Source: JAGNHB01 sp964436005 (GTDB taxonomy: Bacteria > Acidobacteriota > JAAYUB01). From it: 64,000 bases of DNA. Position 1 is the stretch's first letter; each line of letters begins with the position of its first letter. The DNA lies in contig CAYTBK010000004.1 of assembly GCA_964436005.1 (NCBI GenBank), positions 17,715 to 81,714 of the forward strand. Reading direction: 5' to 3'. Below the pieces are notes generated by a model that had not been told where the DNA came from, did not search any database, and was given only the letters and a program-made list of their open reading frames with translations. The position numbers and the translations under genes are program-made. This document shows, piece by piece, positions 26,768 through 35,986 of the stretch.

Positions 26768-28321
26768 ATGTCTTCGCTCAGAGAGAAAACGCGTGAACTG
26801 CTCGACATGATCGAAAGCGCCCGCCAGGGCGGCGGGGCCGACCGCATCAAGGCCCAGCACGACAAGGGCAAGATGACGGCCCGGGAACGGCTGGACATCC
26901 TGCTGGACCCCGGCTCCTTCCATGAACTGGACATGTTCGTCCAGCACAAGTGCACGGACTTCGGCATGGAAAAGCAGGTCTACCCCGGCGACGGCGTCGT
27001 CACCGGCTACGGCACGGTCAACGGCCGGTTGATCTACGTCATCGCCCAGGACTTCACCGTCCTCGGCGGGTCGCTCGGCAAGAAGTGCGCCGAGAAGATC
27101 TGCAAGGTGATGGACCTGGCGGTCCAGAACGGCGCTCCCTGCGTGGCCCTCAACGACTCGGGCGGCGCCCGCATCCAGGAAGGCGTCATGAGCCTGGCCG
27201 GCTACGGCGACATCTTTTTGCGGAACGTCAACACCTCCGGGGTGGTCCCCCAGATCGCCGTCATCATGGGCCCCTGCGCCGGCGGCGCGGTGTACTCCCC
27301 CGGCATCCAGGACTTCATCTTCATGGTCAAGGGCACCAGCCACATGTTCATCACCGGCCCCGACGTCATCAAGGCGGTGACCAAGGAGGAGGTGACCCAG
27401 GACGAACTGGGCTCCGCCGCCACCCACAACTCCCGCTCGGGCGTGGCCCACTTCATGGCCGAGGATGAGGCCGACGCCCTGCAGAAAGTCAAGACGCTGC
27501 TCGGCTTCCTGCCCTCCAACAACCTGGACCTGCCCCCGCTGGTGGAGACGGCCGACGACCCGGGCCGCATCTGCGACGAACTCTACGAGATCGTGCCCCT
27601 CGACCCCATCAAGGCCTACGACGTCAAGGAAGTCATCCGCTCCGTCGTCGACAACGGGTTCTTCTTCGAAACCCAGGAGCACTTCGCCCCCAACATCACC
27701 GTCGGCTTCGCCCGCCTGAACGGCCGCTCGGTGGGCATCGTGGCCAACAACCCCCAGCATTTCGCCGGCACGCTGGACATCAGCGCCTCCGTCAAGGGGG
27801 CCCGCTTCGTCCGCTTCTGCGACGCCTTCAACATCCCCCTGGTCGTCCTGGTGGACGTCCCCGGCTTCCTGCCCGGCAAGGACCAGGAGTTCAACGGCAT
27901 CATCCGGCACGGCGCCAAGCTGATGTACGCCTTCAGCGAAGCCACCGTCCCCCGCGTCACCGTCACCCTGCGCAAATCGTACGGCGGCGCCTACATCGTC
28001 ATGAACTCCAAACACATCGGGGCCGACCTGAGCTACGCCTGGCCGTCCGCGGAGATCGCCGTCATGGGCCCCGAGGGCGCCATCAACGTCATCTTCCGCA
28101 AGGAACTGGCCCAGGCTGAGGACACCACGTCCAAACGCAACCAGTTGCTGGACGACTACCGCAAGAAGTTCGCCAACCCCAAACTGCCTTCCGAGCACGG
28201 GTTCATCGACGAGATCATCCCGCCGCACCTGACCCGCGTGCGCCTCATTTCCGCCATGGAAACCCTGCAGGGCAAGCGCACGCACAAGCCGGCCCGCAAG
28301 CACGGCAACATTCCGCTGTAG
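26768..28321 (+). CDS. Acyl-CoA carboxylase carboxyltransferase subunit (propionyl/methylmalonyl-CoA type)
   Basis: This subunit transfers carboxyl from carboxybiotin to an acyl-CoA, most likely propionyl-CoA giving methylmalonyl-CoA. The length of 517 residues is typical of PccB/MmdA. Both crotonase-like halves are visible. The N-terminal half has KMTARERLDILLDPGSF, VIAQDFTVLGGSLG, NDSGGARIQEGV and IMGPCAGGAVYSP. The C-terminal half has GRSVGIVANNPQHFAGTLDI, VDVPGFLPGKDQEFNGIIRHGAKLMYA and LRKSYGGAYIVMNSKHIGAD. The gene is followed after 10 bases by the biotin carboxylase and then the carrier gene, so all three catalytic components are together. Acetyl-CoA or other substrates cannot be excluded without structural comparison. 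Confidence 0.93.
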   Translation: MSSLREKTRELLDMIESARQGGGADRIKAQHDKGKMTARERLDILLDPGSFHELDMFVQHKCTDFGMEKQVYPGDGVVTGYGTVNGRLIYVIAQDFTVLGGSLGKKCAEKICKVMDLAVQNGAPCVALNDSGGARIQEGVMSLAGYGDIFLRNVNTSGVVPQIAVIMGPCAGGAVYSPGIQDFIFMVKGTSHMFITGPDVIKAVTKEEVTQDELGSAATHNSRSGVAHFMAEDEADALQKVKTLLGFLPSNNLDLPPLVETADDPGRICDELYEIVPLDPIKAYDVKEVIRSVVDNGFFFETQEHFAPNITVGFARLNGRSVGIVANNPQHFAGTLDISASVKGARFVRFCDAFNIPLVVLVDVPGFLPGKDQEFNGIIRHGAKLMYAFSEATVPRVTVTLRKSYGGAYIVMNSKHIGADLSYAWPSAEIAVMGPEGAINVIFRKELAQAEDTTSKRNQLLDDYRKKFANPKLPSEHGFIDEIIPPHLTRVRLISAMETLQGKRTHKPARKHGNIPL

Positions 28322-28331
28322 GAGGGATGCC

Positions 28332-29834
28332 ATGAAGAGAATCCTGGTGGCCAACCGGGGCGAGATCGCCCAGAGCGCCATTCGCTGCTTCCGGGAAATG
28401 GGCATGGAGACCGTGGCGGTCTGCTCCGATGTCGAGCCCGACGCCATCCACGTCCGCAACGCCGACCTCGTGCAGGTTCTCCCGGGGGGCCACATCTCCC
28501 AGAATTACAATTCCATGGAGCGCATCCTCGAGTGCGCCAAGATCGCCCGGGCCGACGCCGTCTACCCCGGCTACGGCTTCCTCTCGGAAGTGCCCGAGTT
28601 CGCCAGGGCCTGCAAGGAACGGGGTTTCACCTTCATCGGCCCCGACGCCGAAACAATTGACCGCTGCCGCCGCAAGCCGGACTGCCTGGACGCGGCGGCC
28701 GCCCTCGGCTACTCCACCCCCGTACACTCCATGGAGATCGTCAACGAGGACGACCTGGTGGTCAAGGCGGCCGACATCGGCTACCCCGTGTTTCTGAAAC
28801 CGGTGTGGGGCTCCGGCGGCCGCCGCATGATCAAGGCCACCCGCCGCGAAGAACTGCTGGATCACTACCGGGCCCTCCTGCGGGAGCGCGAGATCCGCAA
28901 CCTCACCGTTTCCCTTTATCTGGAAAAGTACATCCGAAGCGCTGTCCTCATCGAGTTCCCCATCCTGGCCGACCGGCACGGCCACATCATCTATCTGGCG
29001 GAGCGGGAGTGCGCCATCCAGCGGCGCTTCCAGAAGGTCATCTCCGAGTCGCCCTCCCCGCGCCTCAAGCCCGAAACGCGCCAGGCCATGGCGGAGGCGG
29101 CGGTGGCCATCGCCCGAAAGCTCGGCTTCACCGGTTGCGGGGCGGTGGAATTCCTGTACGAACCCTCGGGCAAGTGGCATTTCCTGGAAATCAACGCCCG
29201 CGTGCCGGTGGAGTATGCCCTCACCGATGTCGCCTGCGGCGTGGAATTGCTCAAGGAGCAGGCCCGCATCGCCCTGGGGGAGAAACTCCGCTTCGCCGGC
29301 CCCGGCGTAACCCCCGTCAACTGTGCCATCGAATGCCGCGTCAACGCCGAGGATCCCGAACGAGGGTTCCGCCCGTCGGCCGGCGTCATCACCGAGTACT
29401 ACCTGCCCGGCGGCTTCGGCTACAGCGTCCATTCCAGCGTCCAGAAGGACATGCGCGTGGACATCTACTTCGACCCCATGATCCTCAAGCTGGACTGCTT
29501 CGCGCCCACCCGGGAGGAGGCCCTGGCCAAGATCCGCTACGCCATGAGCGGCATCCGGATCAAGGGCATCCGGACCAACATCTCCTTCATCCGACGCCTG
29601 ATCCACTCCGACGATTTCGTCGGCCACAAGCTGAGCTGCGACTTCCGCGTGGAAGACTTCCTCACGCCGCGCTCCAAGGACGCGGAACGCCGGGAAGTGG
29701 CCGCTGTGGTCACGGTACTCGAGCACGAACTGGCCGCCAGGACCAAGACGCCGTCCTACCGCCGCTCGGGCAGCGAGAGCACCAACTGGAACATGGCCGG
29801 ACGGCTGGCCCTGGTAGCCCGGCGCGACCTGTAG
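28332..29834 (+). CDS. Biotin carboxylase subunit, divergent at the bicarbonate site
   Basis: Biotin carboxylase uses ATP and bicarbonate to carboxylate the carrier-bound biotin. The 500-residue protein has the full fold: RILVANRGEIAQSAIR at the N-terminus, YPGYGFLSEVPEFARAC, the ATP-grasp region, ERECAIQRRFQKVISE, and RVNAEDPERGFRPS near 335-350. Two conserved sites differ. The glycine-rich loop near 157-166 reads WGSGGRRM instead of GGGGRGM. The metal/bicarbonate motif near 285-296 reads EINARVPVEYALTD where EMNTRxQVEHPVTE is usual, so Glu, Asn, Arg and the later Glu are kept but Gln is Pro and His is Tyr. The enzyme is probably active given the intact operon, but it belongs to a divergent branch. 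Confidence 0.88.
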   Translation: MKRILVANRGEIAQSAIRCFREMGMETVAVCSDVEPDAIHVRNADLVQVLPGGHISQNYNSMERILECAKIARADAVYPGYGFLSEVPEFARACKERGFTFIGPDAETIDRCRRKPDCLDAAAALGYSTPVHSMEIVNEDDLVVKAADIGYPVFLKPVWGSGGRRMIKATRREELLDHYRALLREREIRNLTVSLYLEKYIRSAVLIEFPILADRHGHIIYLAERECAIQRRFQKVISESPSPRLKPETRQAMAEAAVAIARKLGFTGCGAVEFLYEPSGKWHFLEINARVPVEYALTDVACGVELLKEQARIALGEKLRFAGPGVTPVNCAIECRVNAEDPERGFRPSAGVITEYYLPGGFGYSVHSSVQKDMRVDIYFDPMILKLDCFAPTREEALAKIRYAMSGIRIKGIRTNISFIRRLIHSDDFVGHKLSCDFRVEDFLTPRSKDAERREVAAVVTVLEHELAARTKTPSYRRSGSESTNWNMAGRLALVARRDL

Positions 29835-29851
29835 CCCACAGGAGGAGAACG

Positions 29852-30367
29852 ATGAAATACCGCGTTTGCATAGACGACAACAACTACACCCTCATCCTGC
29901 AGGACATTTTCCCCGAGCCCACCCAGGAGATCCCGGTGGAGGTCGGTTACCACACCTACCAGGCGAAGATGATCGAGTACGACGTGGATAAGGGCGTCCG
30001 CTCCATCCTTCTGGACGGCATCCCCTACGACGTGGAGTTTTTCCGGAATTCCCACGGGGCCGTGGAAGCCGTGAAGATCGACAACGAGACCTACTCCATC
30101 AACGAGATCCGGGCCGGCAAGCTGCGGACGGCGCCCGCCCTCAAGGAAACCGTCAAGGAGGGCCAGGTCAAGGCCTTCATGCCCGGGCTGATCACCCGCG
30201 CGGAAAAGAAGTTGGGCGAAACGGTGAAGGAGGGCGAAACCATCCTCTACCTGGAAGCCATGAAGATGGAGAACGCCATCGTGGCGCCGCGGGACGGGAC
30301 GGTGTCCCGCATCGCCAAGGAATCGTCCACGGTTTTGACGGGGGACATCCTCTTCACCGTAGACTAG
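29852..30367 (+). CDS. Biotin carboxyl carrier protein with N-terminal BT-like domain
   Basis: This 171-residue protein is the swinging-arm carrier of the carboxylase. Residues 105-171 form the biotinyl domain, with the biotinylation motif EAMKMEN at 135-141 (acceptor Lys138) and the usual FMPGLI and GDILFTV flanks. Residues 1-100 are beta-rich (YDVDKGVRSILLDGIPYDVEFF) and resemble the BT linker domain that joins carboxylase and carrier in propionyl-CoA carboxylase alpha chains. The system therefore looks like a PccA split into two polypeptides. AGGAGGAG precedes the ATG, 17 bases after the biotin carboxylase stop. Confidence 0.9.
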   Translation: MKYRVCIDDNNYTLILQDIFPEPTQEIPVEVGYHTYQAKMIEYDVDKGVRSILLDGIPYDVEFFRNSHGAVEAVKIDNETYSINEIRAGKLRTAPALKETVKEGQVKAFMPGLITRAEKKLGETVKEGETILYLEAMKMENAIVAPRDGTVSRIAKESSTVLTGDILFTVD

Positions 30368-30424
30368 GCCCGGAGACCGGTCGGGCCGGACCCGGGACGA
30401 ACTCTTCACCTCTCAGGAGCGGCC

Positions 30425-33400
30425 ATGTCCAGACCCTTCGTGCATCTGCATGTGCATTCCGACTACTCGCTGCTCGACGGCGCCTGCCCGGTGAAGCGGC
30501 TGGTCGGCAAGGCATCCTCCATGGGCATGACCGCCCTGGCCCTGACCGACCACGGGAACCTGTTCGGGGCCGTGCAGTTCTACGAGGCCGCGCGGGCCAA
30601 GGGCATCAAGCCGGTCATCGGCTGCGAGGTGTACGTCGCCTCCGGTTCCCGCCACGACCGCAACAGCCAGACCGACAAGCGCTACCACCTGGTGCTCCTG
30701 GTCCGCGAGGCGGCCGGCTACTACAACCTCTGCAAGCTCGTTTCCCTCGCCTATACGGAAGGGTTCTACTACAAGCCGCGGGTGGACTGGGAACTCCTCG
30801 AGCAGCACGCCGAGGGCTTGATCGCCATGTCGGCCTGCATCCAGGGCGAAATTCCCATCCTCATCGCCGCGGGCGACATGGCGGGAGCCGAAAAGGCCGC
30901 GCTCCGGCACGAGGCCCTTTTCGGCAAGGGCAACTTCTACCTCGAGGTGCAGGACCACGGCCTGCCGGAGCAGAAGGAGATCAACCCCAAGATGCGGGAG
31001 CTTTCCCGCAAGACGGGCATCCCCCTGGTGGCCACCAACGACTGCCACTACCTGGACGCCACCGACCATTTGGCCCAGGACGTGCTGGTGTGCATCCAGA
31101 CCGGCAAGCGCCTGCACGAGGAGAACCGCCTGCAGTTCTCCTCCCACGAGTTCTACTTCAAGTCCGGCGACGAGATGGCCGAACTGTTCCCGGACATGCC
31201 CGAGGCCCTCGACAACACGGTGGCCATCGCCGAGCGCTGCGCCTTCGATTTCGACCTGGAATCGCAGCACTACCCCCGTTTCGCCATCCCCGCCGGCATG
31301 ACGCTGGACGACTACTTCGAGCAGACCGCCCGCGAGGGCTTCGCCTCGCGCATGATGTCCCTGCGGGAAGCCGAGTCCGCCGGGTTGCTGCACTACCCGC
31401 TGGAAGACTACGAAAAGCGCATGGAGTACGAGATCGGGGTCATCAAGAAGCTCAACTACTCCGGTTACTTCCTCATCGTCTGGGACTTCATCCGCTACGC
31501 CAAGGAAAACGGCATCCCCGTGGGCCCGGGCCGCGGCTCCGCCGCCGGCAGCCTGGTCGCCTACGCCATGTACATCACGGACATCGACCCGCTGCAGTAC
31601 GACCTGCTGTTCGAACGGTTCCTCAACCCCGAGCGCATCTCCCCCCCGGACATCGACATCGACTTCTGCAACCGGCGCCGCGAGGAAGTGATCCGCTACG
31701 TCACGGAGAAGTACGGCAAGGACTGCGTCAGCCAGATCATCACCTTCGGGACCATGAAGGCCAAGGCCGTGGTGAAGGACGTCGGACGGGTCATGGGCCT
31801 GCCCTACGCCGAGGTGGAGAAGATCACCAAGCTGATCCCGCCAGCCCTGGACACGACCCTGGAAAAGGCCCTGGCCGAAGAGCCCAAGCTGGCCGAATCG
31901 GTCAAGGAGGACCCGCAGGTCAAGCAGCTCATCGACATCGCCCTGCGGCTGGAGGGATTCTCCCGGCACAGCTCGGTGCACGCGGCGGGCGTGGTCATCG
32001 CCCCCCAGCCGCTCATGGAGATCGTGCCGCTGTGCGTGGGCAGCGACGGCGTGGTCACCACCCAGTACAACATGAAGGACGTGGAAAAGCTGGGCCTCCT
32101 CAAGATGGACTTCCTGGGCCTGATCACCCTGACCACCATCGTGGACGCCATCCAGCTCATCCGGGAGACCGAAAAGCGGGACATCGACATCGCCAACATT
32201 CCCATCGACGACAGCGCCACGTACGACATCTTCTCCCAGGGCCGAACGTCCGGCATCTTCCAGTTCGAGAGCGGCGGCATGCGCAACTACCTCAAAACGT
32301 TGAAACCGACGCGTTTCGAGGACCTCATCGCCATGAACGCCCTCTACCGCCCCGGCCCCATCAAGGGCGGCATGATCACCGACTTCATCAACCGCAAGCA
32401 CGGCATCAGCAAGGTGGAAGTGCCCATCGCCGAGCTGGAGCCCATCCTCAAGCCCACCTACGGCGTCCTGGTCTACCAGGAGCAGGTCATGCAGATCGCC
32501 GTCAAGCTGGCGGGTTTCTCCATGGGCGACGCCGACACCCTGCGCAAGGGCATGGGCAAGAAGATCGCCGCCATCATGGACAAGATGGAGCCCAAGTTCG
32601 TCGACGGCTGCGCCGCCCGCGGCATCGACAAGACCAAGGCGGCCGAGCTGTTTGCCCAAATGCGCGCCTTCGGCGAGTACGGCTTCAACAAGTCGCACTC
32701 GGCCGCCTACGCCTGGGTGGCCTATCAGACCGCCTGGCTCAAGGCCCACTTCCCCGGCGCCTTCATGTCGGCCCTGCTCACCAGCGAACAGAACAACACC
32801 AAAAAGGTGGTCCAGTACATCTCCGAGTGCAAGAGCATGGGGATCGCCATCCTGCCGCCTTCCATCAACCAGAGCCGGAAATACTTCTTCCCCGTCCCGG
32901 AAGGGATCCGCTTCGGCCTGGGCGCCGTGAAGAACGTGGGGGAGGGCGCCATCCAGGCCATCCTGGACGCACGCGCGGAGGGAGGGCCGTTCAAGAGCTT
33001 CACGGACTTCTGCTGCCGGGTGGACCTGCGCCACCTGAACACCCGCGTCATCGAGAGCCTGAACAAGGCCGGCGTCTTCGACGAACTGGGCTGCAACCGC
33101 GCGCAGGTGGCCGAGATCGCGCCGCGCACCATCGAGTTCGCCCAGACCCGGCAGAGAGACCTGGCCCGCGGCCAGGCCAGCCTTTTCGACATGCTGACCG
33201 GGACCGACGAGGTTGCGGACGAGGAAGAGAGCCTGCGCGACAACCTGCCCCCCCTGGACAACTGGGACCCCAAGGTCATCCTCCAGTACGAGAAGGAGAT
33301 ACTGGGGTTCTACATCTCCGGGCACCCGCTGGACGCCTTCGACGACATCCTCGGCGTGGCCACCGACACCTTCCTCGGCGACCTGGCCGACCGGGAAGGC

Positions 33401-33907
33401 GGCGGCAACGTGCGCACCGGGGCGGTCTTCTCCTCTCTCGCCGTCAAGAAGACCATGAAGGGCGAGACCATGGCCAACGGCGTCCTGGAGGACAAGACCG
33501 GCACGCTCAACGCCGTGATCTACCCCCGCACCTACGCCCAGTACGAGGCCTTCCTACAGACCGACCTGCCCCTGCTGGTGAGCGGCGCCTTCCAGCGGGA
33601 CGGAGAGAAGGACCCCGAGCTCATCGTCAACGAAGTCTCCCTCCTGTCGGAGGTGCGGGAGAGCTCGGTGGGCGCCGTGCGGTTGGAGTTCGACCTGGAG
33701 CTGGTGACGCCCGACGCCGCCCTGACCCTGGTGGAGCTGCTGAGCGAGCGGAAGGGCGAGTGCGCCGTGGAGTTCGTCCTGCGCAAGCGCGAGGCCGGCA
33801 CGGCCGTCCTGCGGCGCAACGGCTTCCTCAAGATCAAATGGAACCGCGAGATGAAGGAACTGTTGGAGAACCTTCTGCCGCCCGGCTCCGTCTGCCCGCT
33901 GAAGTAG
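30425..33907 (+). CDS. dnaE: DNA polymerase III alpha subunit
   Basis: This is the replicative polymerase of the bacterial chromosome, 1160 residues, the normal DnaE1 length. It opens with the PHP domain (HLHVHSDYSLLDG; LTDHGNLFGAVQFY). The catalytic palm carries PPDIDIDF near 407-414 and GPGRGSAAGSLVAYA before it, with the third acidic residue in the downstream palm. The fingers region includes FQFESGGMRNYLK and YQEQVMQIA. Near 760, FNKSHSAAYAWVAYQTAWLKAHFP is typical. Helix-hairpin-helix and OB-fold segments follow (EILGFYISGHPLDAF, then the nucleic-acid-binding OB fold). It lies 57 bases after the carrier gene and may be co-transcribed, which would be functionally unrelated. Confidence 0.96.
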   Translation: MSRPFVHLHVHSDYSLLDGACPVKRLVGKASSMGMTALALTDHGNLFGAVQFYEAARAKGIKPVIGCEVYVASGSRHDRNSQTDKRYHLVLLVREAAGYYNLCKLVSLAYTEGFYYKPRVDWELLEQHAEGLIAMSACIQGEIPILIAAGDMAGAEKAALRHEALFGKGNFYLEVQDHGLPEQKEINPKMRELSRKTGIPLVATNDCHYLDATDHLAQDVLVCIQTGKRLHEENRLQFSSHEFYFKSGDEMAELFPDMPEALDNTVAIAERCAFDFDLESQHYPRFAIPAGMTLDDYFEQTAREGFASRMMSLREAESAGLLHYPLEDYEKRMEYEIGVIKKLNYSGYFLIVWDFIRYAKENGIPVGPGRGSAAGSLVAYAMYITDIDPLQYDLLFERFLNPERISPPDIDIDFCNRRREEVIRYVTEKYGKDCVSQIITFGTMKAKAVVKDVGRVMGLPYAEVEKITKLIPPALDTTLEKALAEEPKLAESVKEDPQVKQLIDIALRLEGFSRHSSVHAAGVVIAPQPLMEIVPLCVGSDGVVTTQYNMKDVEKLGLLKMDFLGLITLTTIVDAIQLIRETEKRDIDIANIPIDDSATYDIFSQGRTSGIFQFESGGMRNYLKTLKPTRFEDLIAMNALYRPGPIKGGMITDFINRKHGISKVEVPIAELEPILKPTYGVLVYQEQVMQIAVKLAGFSMGDADTLRKGMGKKIAAIMDKMEPKFVDGCAARGIDKTKAAELFAQMRAFGEYGFNKSHSAAYAWVAYQTAWLKAHFPGAFMSALLTSEQNNTKKVVQYISECKSMGIAILPPSINQSRKYFFPVPEGIRFGLGAVKNVGEGAIQAILDARAEGGPFKSFTDFCCRVDLRHLNTRVIESLNKAGVFDELGCNRAQVAEIAPRTIEFAQTRQRDLARGQASLFDMLTGTDEVADEEESLRDNLPPLDNWDPKVILQYEKEILGFYISGHPLDAFDDILGVATDTFLGDLADREGGGNVRTGAVFSSLAVKKTMKGETMANGVLEDKTGTLNAVIYPRTYAQYEAFLQTDLPLLVSGAFQRDGEKDPELIVNEVSLLSEVRESSVGAVRLEFDLELVTPDAALTLVELLSERKGECAVEFVLRKREAGTAVLRRNGFLKIKWNREMKELLENLLPPGSVCPLK

Positions 33908-34021
33908 GCCCCCGCCCGCGCAGGGCCGCGAGGCCGCGAAGCCGGTCGGCAGCCGGAAAACGCTCGAAACCGCCCGCGGATCCACCCGGGTGCGGGGCAA
34001 GAAATCCCGGACACGATCGCA

Positions 34022-34101
34022 ACATGGATGGACAGGATAAACAGGATGGGAAAGGTCCCGGTGTCCTGCTCATCCTGTATACCCATGTAATAATATTACA
34101 T
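34022..34101. repeat. ACATGGATGGACAGGAT inverted-repeat element with AT palindrome
   Basis: The sequence starts ACATGGATGGACAGGAT, repeats ACAGGATG, and returns as CATCCTGTATACCCATGT. It is immediately followed by the palindrome ATGTAAT-AAT-ATTACAT (34085-34101). It lies downstream of dnaE and could also fold as a transcript-end hairpin. Confidence 0.78.
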
Positions 34102-34117
34102 TTGAGAAAAATCGGAA

Positions 34118-34606
34118 GTGACACCCACCTGTCGAGAAGCTTGGGTGTCCAGGCCTGTGATCCTGTCCGGCCGCAGAACCGGCCCCAGATTCGTGGACAC
34201 CCACGATTCCGGATTGGCCGGCACCTTCCGTTCGAGCCCCGGGCGACGGCCGATGTTCCTGGCCCGCTTTATCCTCGGGTGTCCAGGCTTTGGCATCGCT
34301 GGGTGTCCAGGCTTTGCCTTCGTCGGGTGTCCAGGATTCGGGTGTCCAGAACCGGCTCCGGCCCATTGGTGGGTGTCCACAGCTGGCACACAGGACAACA
34401 ATGGGTGGGTGTCCACATCCGGCATCGGTCGCGACCAGGAAAGTTGTTGGGTGTCCACAATCGGGTCCGTCCTGTGCCACTGTGCCCCCGTGAGAGCATT
34501 GCGCTGCGTCCAGGCGCCCACTGCCCCCAGGCGGGTGTCCAAGTTCGTTGCGATTCCTGAATTGCCAACATCCGCTCATTCCGAAGCGGAATGGTGGGCA
34601 CCCACC
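34118..34606. repeat. Repeat array R7 of the GGGTGTCCACA family
   Basis: The region between dnaE and the CNNM gene is filled with the repeat. GACACCCACC and TGGACACCCACG occur near 34118 and 34195. They are followed by GGGTGTCCAGG units (34143, 34277, 34300, 34325), GGGTGTCCAGA (34340), and GGGTGTCCACA units near 34371, 34407 and 34449. The GGGTGTCCAGG subtype dominates here, whereas GGGTGTCCACA dominates in R1-R4. No core and no gene. Confidence 0.85.
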
Positions 34607-34661
34607 CAGGCCCAGGCGTCAGGATGGCCTGGCAGCCTTGCGCATCAAATTCATTTTTCCT

Positions 34662-35975
34662 TCATGTTTCATCCGGCATCGCCGGGGGCGCGGTCCGGGA
34701 AACGAGGATCTTGTCGACCCGGGGGCCGTCCATATCCACCACTTCGAACCGGTAGCCCGATTTCTCGAAGGCGTCCCCGGCGTGGGGCACCCGTTTCATT
34801 TCCATGAGCACGAAACCCGCCACGGTGGAGAAGGCCCGGGCGGCCGGCCCCGGCTCGGGCAGGCCGAGCCTCTCCGACAGCTCGTCGAAGGCGAAGGCCC
34901 CGTCGACAAGCAGGGAACCGTCCGCCCGCTCGAAGACCGGCGCTTCGCCGCCGGAAGCCTCGGCCCCCGGCAAGGCGCCGAAGATGTCTTCCACCAGGTC
35001 GTGCAGCGTCACGATCCCCGCGGTGGTGCCGTACTCGTCGAGCACGAGGGCCAGGTGGACCCGGTGGTCCCGGAAGGTTTCCAGGACGTCCAGGGCGGAC
35101 TGGCTGGCCGGAACGTACACGGGCGGGGAGCAGAGGCCCTCCAGGGCCGGGAAAGGAACGGCGGCGTGGGCGCGCCAGTAGTCGACGGCGTCCAGGATGC
35201 CGGTCACCTTCTCCAGCGACCCGACGCAGACGGGCCAGTGGGCGTGCTTGCCCGCCGCGATGCGGGCGTGGACGTCCTCCCGGCCGGTCTCCGCGTCCAA
35301 CCACTCCACGTCCAGGCGGGGGGTCATGACCGAGTAAACGTCCCGGTCCCCCAGCCGGAACACGTTACGGATGAGTTCGTCGGCCTTCCGGTCCACCGTC
35401 CCCTGCGTGACGCCCTGGGCGATGACGTAGCGGATCTCGTCCTCGGTCAGGGCCTCTTCCCGCACCCCCGACTGCCTGAGCAGCCGCAGGGCCAGGCGGG
35501 TGGACCAGCCCAGGAACAGGGCGAAGGGGCGCACGACGGAAGCGGCGCAGCGCATGACCGGGGCCACCCGGACGGCCACCGCCTCCGGCTTCCGCATTCC
35601 GAGAGCCTTGGGCACGAGCTCCCCCACCACCAGGGTCAGGTAGGTGATGCACAGGACGGTCACGGCGTAGGCGATCTCGTGCGCCCAGCGGCCGACCAGG
35701 GGGGCCTGCGCCAGCAGCGGGGCCAACGCTTCGGCGATTTCCACCCCGCCGTAGGCGCCGGCCACGATCCCCGACAGGGTGATGCAGATCTGGACCACGG
35801 AAAGCAGGGTTTCGGGGTTCTCCTGGAAGGACAGGACGGTGTCGGCCCCCCGGCAGCCGGCCTTCTTCATCTGGGCCAGGCGCGGCTTGCGGGCCGACAC
35901 CACGGCGATCTCGGACATGGAGAAAAACCCGTTGAACAGGATCAGGGCGAGGAGGACGAGGGCCATCACGAACAT
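34662..35975 (-). CDS. CNNM/HlyC-CorC family membrane protein with CBS domains
   Basis: This 437-residue inner-membrane protein has an N-terminal CNNM (DUF21) domain of three to four helices: MALVLLALILFNGFFSMSEIAVV, QICITLSGIVAGAYGGVEIAEAL and AYAVTVLCITYLTLVVGELVPKALG. A CBS-pair follows (about 200-325; DVYSVMTPRLDVEWL and LALVLDEYGTTAGIVTLHDLVEDIFG), then the C-terminal CorC/HlyC transporter-associated domain (about 345-425; DGSLLVDGAFAFDELSERLGLP). Relatives export magnesium or sodium-coupled divalent cations, or are called haemolysin-like for historical reasons; the ion is not evident. It follows the Tim44-like gene by 11 bases and is the last gene of a three-gene unit. Confidence 0.9.
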   Translation of the reverse strand: MFVMALVLLALILFNGFFSMSEIAVVSARKPRLAQMKKAGCRGADTVLSFQENPETLLSVVQICITLSGIVAGAYGGVEIAEALAPLLAQAPLVGRWAHEIAYAVTVLCITYLTLVVGELVPKALGMRKPEAVAVRVAPVMRCAASVVRPFALFLGWSTRLALRLLRQSGVREEALTEDEIRYVIAQGVTQGTVDRKADELIRNVFRLGDRDVYSVMTPRLDVEWLDAETGREDVHARIAAGKHAHWPVCVGSLEKVTGILDAVDYWRAHAAVPFPALEGLCSPPVYVPASQSALDVLETFRDHRVHLALVLDEYGTTAGIVTLHDLVEDIFGALPGAEASGGEAPVFERADGSLLVDGAFAFDELSERLGLPEPGPAARAFSTVAGFVLMEMKRVPHAGDAFEKSGYRFEVVDMDGPRVDKILVSRTAPPAMPDET

Positions 35976-35986
35976 GGGTCACTCCC

